Below, piece by piece: positions 41,183 to 47,963 of a stretch of 47,963 nt of DNA. The stretch's first letter is position 1. The number at the start of each line of letters is the position of its first letter. The stretch is from positions 1-47,963 of the forward strand of contig NZ_JAENIO010000032.1 in the NCBI RefSeq assembly GCF_016595415.1, given 5' to 3'. Position numbers and translations under genes: made by a program. A model generated the notes under the pieces. The model was not told the origin of the DNA. It worked only from the letters and a program-made list of their open reading frames with translations, and did no database searches. The stretch comes from Roseibacillus ishigakijimensis. GTDB taxonomy: Bacteria; Verrucomicrobiota; Verrucomicrobiia; Verrucomicrobiales; Akkermansiaceae.

Positions 41183-44100
41183 ATGAAACTATTCCCTCTT
41201 TTACTGCTCGCCTGCGGGCTCTTGCTGCCCCAGCTGTCCGCCCAAAGGCTGATGGAAGACCTCGACCGGGGCACGGTGGCAGTGGCAAGCGAGGGCGGGG
41301 TCTTTCTTAGCTGGCGCCTCCTGGCCACCGAGCCAGCGGAGACCAGTTATCACGTCTATCGCGATCGCCAACGGGTTACGGAAACCCCCATCAGTGGGGC
41401 GACCAATTGGTTTGATAGCGAGGGAAATACCGCGAGCAGCTACCGCATTGCGGCGGTCATTGAGGGAAAAGAGCAAACCCTCTCCCCACCCGTCACGGTT
41501 TGGAATGGAAACTACTTGGAAGTGCCCTTGGATCGCCCGGCCGGAGGCACCACCCCTGACGGAGATTACGACTATAGCCCCGGTGACCTCAGCGTGGGCG
41601 ACCTCGATGGCGATGGCCAGTATGAGCTGGTGTTGAAGTGGAACCCTTCCAACGCCAAGGACAATTCCCACTCCGGCTACACGGGTCGGGTTTTTCTCGA
41701 TGCCTATGAACTCGATGGCACCCGGCTGTGGCGAATCGACCTCGGGCCCAACATTCGGGCCGGAGAGCATTACACCCAGTTCATGGTCTACGACCTCGAT
41801 AATGACGGCCGGGCGGAGGTGGTTTGCAAGACGGCCGATGGCACCACCGATGGCCGGGGACAAGTGCTCGGCGACAGCGCCGCCGATTGGCGCAACGGCA
41901 GCGGCTACATCCTCTACGGGCCGGAATATCTCAGTGCTTTTGATGGCCAGACCGGGGGCTTCATCGATACCGTAGACTACCTCCCCGCGCGGGGTTCGGT
42001 CTCCAGTTGGGGCGATAGTTACGGCAATCGCGTGGACCGCTTCCTGGCTTGTGTAGCCTACCTCGATGGGCGCAATGCCAGTGTGGTGATGTGCCGGGGC
42101 TACTACACTCGCAGTGTCCTCGCCGCTTGGGATCTGGTCGATGGCGAGCTCCACTTGCGCTGGATCTTCGATAGCAACGATGCCGGCAATTCCAGCTACG
42201 CCGGGCAGGGCAACCACAACCTCAGCGTAGCCGATGTCGATGGCGACGGGCGCGACGAAATCATCTATGGCTCCTGCACCATCGACGATGACGGCACGGG
42301 CCTTTACTCCACCGGGCTCGGTCATGGCGATGCCCTGCATGTCTCCGACATGGACCCAACCCGGCCGGGGCTGGAGGTCTGGATGCCGCACGAGACCTCG
42401 GCCAGCGGCTCCACCTATCGCGATGCGGCCACCGGAGAAATCATCTGGGAGCACGATAACGGTGGCGACGTGGGACGCGGAGTGGCCGCCCACATCGACG
42501 CCCGCTACCCCGGCTACCAATTCTGGTCCTACGCCCAGGGTGGCGTCTACAACACCGCCAACGAGCAGATCAGCGACCGCTCCTCCGGCACCATGATGGC
42601 CTTTGTCGTCTGGTGGACGGACAGCTTGCAGCGGGAATTCCTCGCCTCCGCCGGGGGCTCGGGAGGCAATCCCATCCTCGAACGTTGGACCGGCGACGGC
42701 CCCGCCCGCCTCTGGAGCATTTACAACGAAGGCGGTTCCTACGACACCCGCAGCATCAATGGCACTAAGGCCAATCCCTGCCTCTCGGGTGACATTCTCG
42801 GTGATTGGCGGGAAGAAATGATCTTTCACTCCAGCGACAATCGCAAGCTCCGCATCTTCACCACCACCGCGCTGACCAACCACCGCATCCCCACCCTGAT
42901 GCACGATGCGCAATATCGCTTGGCGATGGCTTGGCAGAATGTGAGCTACAACCAGCCGCCCCACCCCAGCTTCTACCTGGGAGCCGGAATGGAGACCCCG
43001 CCCCATCCCGACATCCGCCCGGCCAATCGCGGCAGCGCGGCCGAGTATCTGGAATCCAACGGCCTTCTCTCCTTGGAAGCGGAAGAGGGCGACCTCGGGG
43101 CCCGCTGGGTGACGGGAGCCTCCCCGGCTGCATCGCGCAAAGCCTTCCTGGAAATTTACCCCGATTTCGACCACGTCGGCTCCACTCCGGCGGGAGAAAC
43201 TTCCCCCTATCTCGCCCGCTATCCCTTCCACCTCTCCACCCCCGGCGCCTACCGCTTCTGGTTTCGTATGCTCTCCACCACCACCGAGGACGACTCCTTT
43301 TTCTGGCGCATCGATGGCGGTCCCTGGAATTTGGAAAACAATCGCCAGAACGGCTGGTTCTCTCGTGAGGTTGCCGAGCTGACTGAGCTGGCCACTGGCT
43401 CCCATGTGCTGGAGATTGCCGGTCGCGAGAATGGCACCCGGCTCGACAAATTCGTCCTTCAGCAAGAGGGCCATCCCGACCCGAGCGGAACCGGACCAGC
43501 GGAGAGCCCCCGCCGCGACGAACGGGCCCCCACCGCTCCCCTCTGGCTGACTGGCAGCCCCTCCGCTCGCTCGGTGCACTTGTCCTGGCTCAACAACCGC
43601 GAGGCCGATTTTGCAAGCTATACGGTCTATCGTTCATTGGCTGCCCACGAGCCCGGCACGGCCATCGCCACCCATCTCACCAGCGAGAGCTTCCACGATG
43701 CCGACCTCCTGCCGGGGCTGACCTACTACTATTCCGTCAAGGCCACCGACACGAGCGGCAATCTCTCCCCCGCCAGCCTCACCATTCCCGTGGCCGTGGT
43801 GGAAGAGCGCCGGGAAGAAAATGGCATTCTCGCGTTGGAGGCGGAAAACGGCGGACTCGGCGCTCACTGGCTCGTGGTCAGTGATCCTATTGCCTCACAA
43901 GGCAGCTACCTTACCATCGACCCCGCCCACAACGCCATGAGCGAGCTCCCGGCAGAGGAAGGCGACGCCTTCCTCGCCCGCTACCCCTTCCAAGTCACCA
44001 GTCCCGGCGACTACCGCTTCTGGTTCCGCATCCTCTCTGACAATGGCAGCGACGACTCCTTCTTCTGGCGCCTCGATGGGGGCGAGTGGGTCTTGGAAAA

Positions 44101-44509
44101 TAACCGCTCCGGTCAGGGAGAATGGTTTGGCACCGACGGTCCCGACCTCGATTCACTGGGAGCCGGTCACCATCTTCTGGAAATCGCTTTCCGCGAGAAT
44201 GGCACCCTTCTGGACAAGTTCGTCCTGCAAATGGACCACCTTCCGACTCCCGTGGGAGAGGGGCCGCCGGAAAGCCCGATCGCCAACTTTCCGCAATTGC
44301 TCATCACCGGACTCACCCCGGAGGGGGGCTTGGAGTTTACCGGAACAGCTCTCAGTCCCAGCCTCCACTACCGCTTGATGAGGAGCACCAGCCTCGCGGA
44401 TTTCACCGAAGAAGTCGATCAGCAAAACAGCAACACGGGCGAGGCCACCTTCATCGACCCCCAGCCCCCGGAGACCCGCGCCTTCTACCGTCTGCAGGCT
44501 GTTGAGTAA
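41183..44509 (+). CDS. Secreted rhamnogalacturonan lyase (PL11) with two carbohydrate-binding modules
   Basis: A 1108-residue exported enzyme. I use ATG 41183, which starts the signal peptide (LFPLLLLACGLLLPQLSAQ). Residues 22-615 match PL11 rhamnogalacturonan lyases (YesW/YesX type): MEDLDRGTVAV, SVGDLDGDGQYELVLKW, QFMVYDLDNDGRAEVVCKT, GQGNHNLSVADVDGDGRDEI and DILGDWREE, an eight-bladed propeller with calcium-binding D-G-D loops. It cleaves the pectin rhamnogalacturonan I backbone by beta-elimination. Two related CBM35/6-like modules (626-770 and 883-1022; FFWRIDGGPW / FFWRLDGGEW; LDKFVLQ in both) flank an Fn3 domain. The C terminus (HYRLMRSTSLADF) is a surface-protein tail. It shows that the host degrades plant pectin. 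Confidence 0.95.
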   Translation: MKLFPLLLLACGLLLPQLSAQRLMEDLDRGTVAVASEGGVFLSWRLLATEPAETSYHVYRDRQRVTETPISGATNWFDSEGNTASSYRIAAVIEGKEQTLSPPVTVWNGNYLEVPLDRPAGGTTPDGDYDYSPGDLSVGDLDGDGQYELVLKWNPSNAKDNSHSGYTGRVFLDAYELDGTRLWRIDLGPNIRAGEHYTQFMVYDLDNDGRAEVVCKTADGTTDGRGQVLGDSAADWRNGSGYILYGPEYLSAFDGQTGGFIDTVDYLPARGSVSSWGDSYGNRVDRFLACVAYLDGRNASVVMCRGYYTRSVLAAWDLVDGELHLRWIFDSNDAGNSSYAGQGNHNLSVADVDGDGRDEIIYGSCTIDDDGTGLYSTGLGHGDALHVSDMDPTRPGLEVWMPHETSASGSTYRDAATGEIIWEHDNGGDVGRGVAAHIDARYPGYQFWSYAQGGVYNTANEQISDRSSGTMMAFVVWWTDSLQREFLASAGGSGGNPILERWTGDGPARLWSIYNEGGSYDTRSINGTKANPCLSGDILGDWREEMIFHSSDNRKLRIFTTTALTNHRIPTLMHDAQYRLAMAWQNVSYNQPPHPSFYLGAGMETPPHPDIRPANRGSAAEYLESNGLLSLEAEEGDLGARWVTGASPAASRKAFLEIYPDFDHVGSTPAGETSPYLARYPFHLSTPGAYRFWFRMLSTTTEDDSFFWRIDGGPWNLENNRQNGWFSREVAELTELATGSHVLEIAGRENGTRLDKFVLQQEGHPDPSGTGPAESPRRDERAPTAPLWLTGSPSARSVHLSWLNNREADFASYTVYRSLAAHEPGTAIATHLTSESFHDADLLPGLTYYYSVKATDTSGNLSPASLTIPVAVVEERREENGILALEAENGGLGAHWLVVSDPIASQGSYLTIDPAHNAMSELPAEEGDAFLARYPFQVTSPGDYRFWFRILSDNGSDDSFFWRLDGGEWVLENNRSGQGEWFGTDGPDLDSLGAGHHLLEIAFRENGTLLDKFVLQMDHLPTPVGEGPPESPIANFPQLLITGLTPEGGLEFTGTALSPSLHYRLMRSTSLADFTEEVDQQNSNTGEATFIDPQPPETRAFYRLQAVE

Positions 44510-44511
44510 GT

Positions 44512-44545
44512 TTTTGCGGAGCAAAATGGCGGACAGTGTGGGATT
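44512..44545 (-). repeat. Second copy of the tRNA-Ser 3' end and its flank
   Basis: 34 bases identical but for one position to 44638-44671, including the last 19 bases of tRNA-Ser (CCA end, acceptor strand, part of the T stem) and 15 bases of downstream flank. The two copies are direct repeats 126 bases apart. Confidence 0.85.
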
Positions 44546-44637
44546 GCCTGCGCTGCGCTCCGGCTGTCTCCAGTCGCTGCGCTCCTTCCGGCTCAAACTG
44601 AAGTTCTCATCCCACTGTCGCCTACGGCGAGAGAGCA

Positions 44638-44671
44638 TTTTGCAGAGCAAAATGGCGGACAGTGTGGGATT
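44638..44671 (-). repeat. tRNA-Ser 3' end copy that belongs to the intact gene
   Basis: Partner of the repeat at 44512-44545. The 92 bases between hold GC-rich segments in which CGCTGCGCTCC occurs twice (about 44549 and 44573). No gene is seen there. Confidence 0.85.
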
Positions 44672-44742
44672 CGAACCCACGGTGACGTTGCCGCCACACC
44701 CGCTTTCCAGGCGAGCCCATTCGACCACTCTGGCAACTGTCC
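44653..44742 (-). tRNA. tRNA-Ser (anticodon GGA)
   Basis: A 90-base class II tRNA on the minus strand: acceptor GGACAGT pairs with ACTGTCC, discriminator G, CCA encoded. The anticodon loop CTGGAAA gives GGA; a long variable arm (GTGTGGCGGCAACGTCAC region) and the T arm GGTTCGAATCC follow. A possible promoter TTGCCA-17-TAGGGT lies about 20-50 bases upstream but is weak. Confidence 0.95.
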
Positions 44743-44854
44743 GTTAAGAGCGGGGCGCGGACCCTACAAACCATTCCCGCAGCTGGCAACCAGAAAGTGT
44801 AAAAGTCTGCAATCCGTATTGTCGAGGTAGATAATCCCACTTAGCGTAGCGTCC

Positions 44855-45478
44855 TTGCCAGTGGAAAAAGACAAACCCAACTGGGTGGGAACCCTTGCCA
44901 GCTCGGCCCTCGTGGGACTGGGCTCGGTGCTGGTGCTCTTCCCCGCCTGGCTACCCAGCACTTCGCCCAGTGGGGTGGATTTGGAGAATTCGGCGGTAGA
45001 GATCCTGCAGCTCGCCCTACTCACCGTCTCGGTGGCCATTCTCTGGGCCGCCTCCGCCCATGCCGGCCGCTTCCGCCCCATCTACCAAGGCCTCGCCCTC
45101 GGCTGTCTCGCCGCCGCTATCGGAGAAGCCCCTTGGCTGGGTGACTTTTTGCCCTTCGACGAGGATTGGCTCCTCGTCCCCACCTTGGGCGGGATGGCTT
45201 GGCTTTTCATGAAAAACACCCGTGAGTCCCTCCGCTTCATCGGTCTCTCTGCCCGGCACCCCGCTTCCGGATTCATCGCGGCCGCCATCATCATCATCTA
45301 CGTCTTCGCCGATTTCTTTGGTTCCAGTGCTTTCTGGGAGGCCAGTTTGGAAAGCGAAGTGCCCCCGGGGCTGCCCAAGATTTGCTCGGCCTATCTCGAG
45401 CTTCTGGCCTGTTACTTCATTTTCGTCGGCGTGGTGGGGTTCACCCTTCCCCTCCGCCGGGGCAAAGACAATCTCTGA
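44855..45478 (+). CDS. Integral membrane protein, unknown function
   Basis: Up to 207 residues with about five hydrophobic segments (LASSALVGLGSVLVLFPAWL, LLTVSVAILWAAS, GFIAAAIIIIYVFADFF, LLACYFIFVGVVGFTL and a weaker middle one). There is no ATG near the front; TTG 44855 or GTG 44861 are possible starts and I give the outer one. I do not recognise the family. It is 3 bases ahead of the LpxL-like gene and so heads the envelope operon that runs to the window edge. A role near lipid A or surface glycan assembly is suggested only by context. Confidence 0.68.
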   Translation: MPVEKDKPNWVGTLASSALVGLGSVLVLFPAWLPSTSPSGVDLENSAVEILQLALLTVSVAILWAASAHAGRFRPIYQGLALGCLAAAIGEAPWLGDFLPFDEDWLLVPTLGGMAWLFMKNTRESLRFIGLSARHPASGFIAAAIIIIYVFADFFGSSAFWEASLESEVPPGLPKICSAYLELLACYFIFVGVVGFTLPLRRGKDNL

Positions 45479-45481
45479 CCC

Positions 45482-46771
45482 ATGCCGCGCCGCTACCCAC
45501 TCTCCAAGCGCCTTTCCTGGCGGATTGAATACGCGGGCTACCGCACCATGGAGGCCCTGCTGCGCCTGGTGACGCTCCCGCTCATCGACCGCGCGGGCAG
45601 CGTGCTGGGAGCCGGACTCTACGCCCTCTCGCCCCACTACCGCCGCCTGGCCATCCGCAATCTGCGCCTCGCTTTCGGCGGGGAAATGACCTTGCCGGAA
45701 ATCCGCACCCTCGCCCGGCGAACCTGCCAGCGCACCATTGCCAACTTCCTGGGCACGCTGAAGACCACCGTGCTACCCACCCGGGCGGTGAGCCGGCAAG
45801 TGAGCTTCTCCGGCTTGGAAAAGCTGGAAGCGGCCCTCGCACAAGGACGCGGGGCCGTGCTGGTGCTGGGCCACATGGGCAATTGGGAAATCCTCAATCG
45901 CTTGCACCACTTTTTGCCCCCGGGCACTCCCGCCGGTGGGATTTACCAACCGCTTAAAAATCCGCTGGTCAATGCTCTCCTCCTGCGCAGACGCGAACAG
46001 GATGGCTCGCGCATGTTTAGCAAAAAAGGCGGCTTCCATGGTCCGGCGGGCTTCGTGAAAAGCGGCGGACTGCTCATCGTGGTGGCCGACCAGAAAACCG
46101 GGCGCGCGGGCACCGCCCTGCCCTTCTTCAATCGCCTCTCCTCCCTCTCCCCCCTCCCCGCCCTCCTCGCCCGCAAAGCCGGAGCTCCGGTGCTGGCGGC
46201 AGGCATCGAGACCACCCGGGCGGGCCACTGGCGGGTCGTTTTCCAACCCTTGCCCGAAAAACCCCGCCCCGAGGAGATCCTTTCGGCCCTGGAGACCCTC
46301 ATCCGCCGCTCCCCCGCCGATTATCTCTGGCTGCACGACCGCTGGCGGCTCAGCAGTCGACGCCCGCTTTCCCTCCGCACCAAGAAGCGCAGCAGCCGCG
46401 CCTTTCCTGACACCCTGCCCCTGCGCGTGCTCCTCCTCGCCCGCGAAGAGCCCGACCACGAGACGCTGGACGATTTCCTGGCCCAGCGGGCAGAAGGTGA
46501 TTTGCCCCTGAGCTTCGAGACCCTCGCAAGTCCCCACCATGCGGATTCCGACGACGACACCTGGGTCTCGGCCACTCCCGAGCAACTGACCGCCCTCATC
46601 AACCGCCTCGATCAGGAAAAAAGCCACCCCCTGGAGGCCGTGCTCGTCCTTTCCGACGACAAGCTTTTGCAACAGGCAGCCCAGGCCAGCCGGGTGCCTG
46701 CCATCCACCGCAATGGCCAGAACCTGCCCTTGCGCGACTTTCTCGCCAAGCTCTCCGCCCCCTCCGACTGA
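45482..46771 (+). CDS. LpxL/HtrB-type lipid A acyltransferase with an extra C-terminal domain
   Basis: A 429-residue protein. Residues 20-300 match the lysophospholipid acyltransferase family that adds secondary acyl chains to lipid A: the catalytic HxxxxE is in LVLGHMGNWEILNR, with GIYQPLKNPLVNALLLRRR, FVKSGGLLIVVADQK and DYLWLHDRWR as later blocks. Residues from about 310 to 429 are an additional domain beginning PLRVLLLAREEPDHETLDDF and containing PLEAVLVLSDDKLL, alternating strand/helix and Rossmann-like, not normally part of LpxL. It is 2 bases before the ELM1-like gene, so the operon probably builds lipid A or an attached glycan. Acyl donor unknown. Confidence 0.87.
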   Translation: MPRRYPLSKRLSWRIEYAGYRTMEALLRLVTLPLIDRAGSVLGAGLYALSPHYRRLAIRNLRLAFGGEMTLPEIRTLARRTCQRTIANFLGTLKTTVLPTRAVSRQVSFSGLEKLEAALAQGRGAVLVLGHMGNWEILNRLHHFLPPGTPAGGIYQPLKNPLVNALLLRRREQDGSRMFSKKGGFHGPAGFVKSGGLLIVVADQKTGRAGTALPFFNRLSSLSPLPALLARKAGAPVLAAGIETTRAGHWRVVFQPLPEKPRPEEILSALETLIRRSPADYLWLHDRWRLSSRRPLSLRTKKRSSRAFPDTLPLRVLLLAREEPDHETLDDFLAQRAEGDLPLSFETLASPHHADSDDDTWVSATPEQLTALINRLDQEKSHPLEAVLVLSDDKLLQQAAQASRVPAIHRNGQNLPLRDFLAKLSAPSD

Positions 46772-46773
46772 CC

Positions 46774-47652
46774 ATGCAGATTCTCATCCTCAGTGATGGC
46801 AAAAAAGGCCACGAAAACCAGTCCCTCGGCCTGGCGGAGGCGCTTTTGCGGCGGCGCGAGGGCCAAATCGAGCTTCTGAATCTCTCCCAAGGGACTGGCT
46901 TGAGCCCCCGGAAAGCCGACCTCGTCATCGCCGCCGGCCACCGCACCCACCCCTTTCTTCTGCAACAGGCCCGTCGCAATCGCTGCCCTTCGGTGGTGAT
47001 CATGAAGCCGACCTTGCCCTCTTTTCTCTTCACCCGCTGCCTCATTCCCGAGCACGACCTCAAGCCCGGCAAAAAGAAGCGGGCCAACCTCATCGCCACC
47101 AAGGGAGCACTCAACCGCATCCCGGAAACTCTTCCCCCCAAGCAGGGAAAAGGCCTCCTCATGCTGGGGGGAGCGAGCAAACACTTTCGCTGGGAGGGCG
47201 AGCCCGTGCTGGACGCAGTGGAATCCGTGGTGCGCGCCCACCCCGAACTCACCTGGACGGTGGGCGACTCCCGCCGCACGCCCCCAGGGCTCCTTGCCCG
47301 CTTGGAAGAACGGAACCTCCCCCTCACCCTCGCCCCCCATCAGACCAGTGGCGGCACCTGGTTGCGGGACGAAATGCTCGCCTCCCGGGTCGCGTGGATC
47401 ACCCCCGACTCCACCAGCATGCTCTTCGAGGCCCTCACCGCCGGTTGCCGGGTAGGCACCCTCCCACTCCCCGCCTGCGGCACCCGTCTTTCCCGCGCCC
47501 ACGACCTCCTCGTCAACCAAGGCTGGGTCACTCCCTTTTCCCCTCACAACAGCAGCATCCCCCTCCCGGAGCCACCCGCCCGACTGCACGAAACCGCCCG
47601 CTGCGCCGAGCTGCTGCTGCCAGAACTTTGTCCTTTGCCCCCACAAAAATGA
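46774..47652 (+). CDS. ELM1/GtrOC1-type putative glycosyltransferase
   Basis: A 292-residue protein of the ELM1 family (mitochondrial fission protein ELM1 in plants; in bacteria a probable glycosyltransferase). Recognisable are LILSDGKKGHENQSLGLAEAL near the start (split at about 4-24), DLVIAAGHRTHPFLL, a MLGGASKHFRW turn and the late VAWITPDSTSMLFEAL, which resembles the nucleotide-sugar half of GT-B enzymes. It follows the acyltransferase by 2 bases and overlaps the next start by ATGA (47649-47652). Context suggests it transfers a sugar to a lipid A or envelope glycan. Confidence 0.85.
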   Translation: MQILILSDGKKGHENQSLGLAEALLRRREGQIELLNLSQGTGLSPRKADLVIAAGHRTHPFLLQQARRNRCPSVVIMKPTLPSFLFTRCLIPEHDLKPGKKKRANLIATKGALNRIPETLPPKQGKGLLMLGGASKHFRWEGEPVLDAVESVVRAHPELTWTVGDSRRTPPGLLARLEERNLPLTLAPHQTSGGTWLRDEMLASRVAWITPDSTSMLFEALTAGCRVGTLPLPACGTRLSRAHDLLVNQGWVTPFSPHNSSIPLPEPPARLHETARCAELLLPELCPLPPQK

Positions 47653-47963
47653 AACTCCGTAAAACCACCCATCCGATCTCCCTGGCGGGACAGTCTCCCT
47701 TTGCTTCAGGGGGCTTTCGCGACATCTATGTTCACCCCGGACATCCCGACCGCTGCATCAAGGTCTGGCGCGAAGGACGTAGCCCCAAAGAACTGAAGGC
47801 CAACAAGCCTCTCCTCCGCCGCTGGCGCAAACTCCGCCGTAGCTACGACGAAAACTACCTCGATTTCTACTGCATGAAGCGCATCGAACGCCTGCAGGAC
47901 GACTCGGTCTGGACCTTTATCCCGCGCTGCCATGGCTATCTCGAGACCGATCGAGGCCGGGGG
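47649..47963 (+). CDS. YrbL-like (PhoP-regulated network) protein kinase-fold protein, partial
   Basis: The first 105 residues only; the gene runs past the window edge. ISLAGQSPFASGGFRDIYVHPGHPDRCIKVW and later CHGYLETDRGRG follow the YrbL pattern (split into under-20-residue blocks: SPFASGGFRDIYVHP; DRCIKVW; RCHGYLETDRG), a family with a kinase-like fold related to WaaP-type LPS kinases, where the lysine in CIKV would bind ATP. ATG 47649 overlaps the stop of the ELM1-like gene. In this operon it may phosphorylate a core or lipid A sugar. The catalytic half is not visible. Confidence 0.85.
   Translation, partial: MKLRKTTHPISLAGQSPFASGGFRDIYVHPGHPDRCIKVWREGRSPKELKANKPLLRRWRKLRRSYDENYLDFYCMKRIERLQDDSVWTFIPRCHGYLETDRGRG

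Noticed and set aside
41201-43579. 792-codon minus-strand frame opposite the PL11 lyase
   Set aside because: Low-complexity antisense shadow; the sense strand is a certain enzyme.
44502-44747. Plus-strand open frame containing the string MADSVGFEPT
   Set aside because: It is the antisense reading of tRNA-Ser and its repeated 3' end; the VGFEPT string is a well-known artefact of tRNA T arms.
1-47963. CRISPR array, prophage or complete mobile element
   Set aside because: No regular short repeats with spacers, no integrase, capsid or transposase genes seen.

Overview
The window reads as chromosomal DNA of a member of the Verrucomicrobiota (my inference, from gene content rather than a marker-gene comparison). 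Supporting signs are a PEP-CTERM secreted protein (VPEPS, a hydrophobic stretch, then RRRR), an ECF sigma factor of the TIGR02999 type coupled to a large Ser/Thr kinase, giant secreted proteins with PA14, propeller and DUF1080 domains, a PL11 rhamnogalacturonan lyase, and a general lack of strong Shine-Dalgarno sequences. Overall GC is high (about 60% by eye), with local AT-richer patches.

Left part, 1-12 kb: a minus-strand operon (HTH/metallo-beta-lactamase fusion, small membrane protein, beta-hydroxyacid dehydrogenase); a zinc-ribbon/DUF3592 membrane protein behind two tandem paralogous helical proteins; then, on the plus strand, a NifS-like cysteine desulfurase and a DUF3500 protein; then, on the minus strand, an MlaF-like ABC ATPase and FtsH, followed by tRNA-Leu(CAG).

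Middle part, 12.7-27.7 kb: mostly housekeeping and envelope genes: an M16 peptidase, a sirtuin, prfB with an intact programmed frameshift, bioB, an L,D-transpeptidase, serB, a small HTH protein, rpoA-rplQ with a clear terminator, a DNA photolyase, an SRPBCC protein, a PBP4-type DD-carboxypeptidase and a beta-helix/beta-gamma-crystallin secreted protein.

Right part, 27.8-44.5 kb: an accessory, surface-directed region. Three secreted proteins (829, 276 and 1388 aa) share one recurring module of about 220 residues, and an ECF sigma/kinase pair lies between them. Next comes a compact ADP-ribose set: an NrtR-type Nudix regulator with a conspicuous inverted-repeat operator, a small AT-richer protein that I judge to be ADP-ribosyltransferase-like and that is translationally coupled to the regulator by ATGA, and an ADP-ribosylglycohydrolase. 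Sensor, possible writer and eraser side by side are the best candidate here for an under-described system. A PL11 lyase with duplicated carbohydrate-binding modules follows.

Right end, 44.5-48 kb: tRNA-Ser(GGA) with a duplicated 3' end, then a tightly packed plus-strand envelope operon: small membrane protein, LpxL-like acyltransferase with an extra domain, ELM1-type glycosyltransferase and a YrbL-like kinase-fold protein cut by the window edge.
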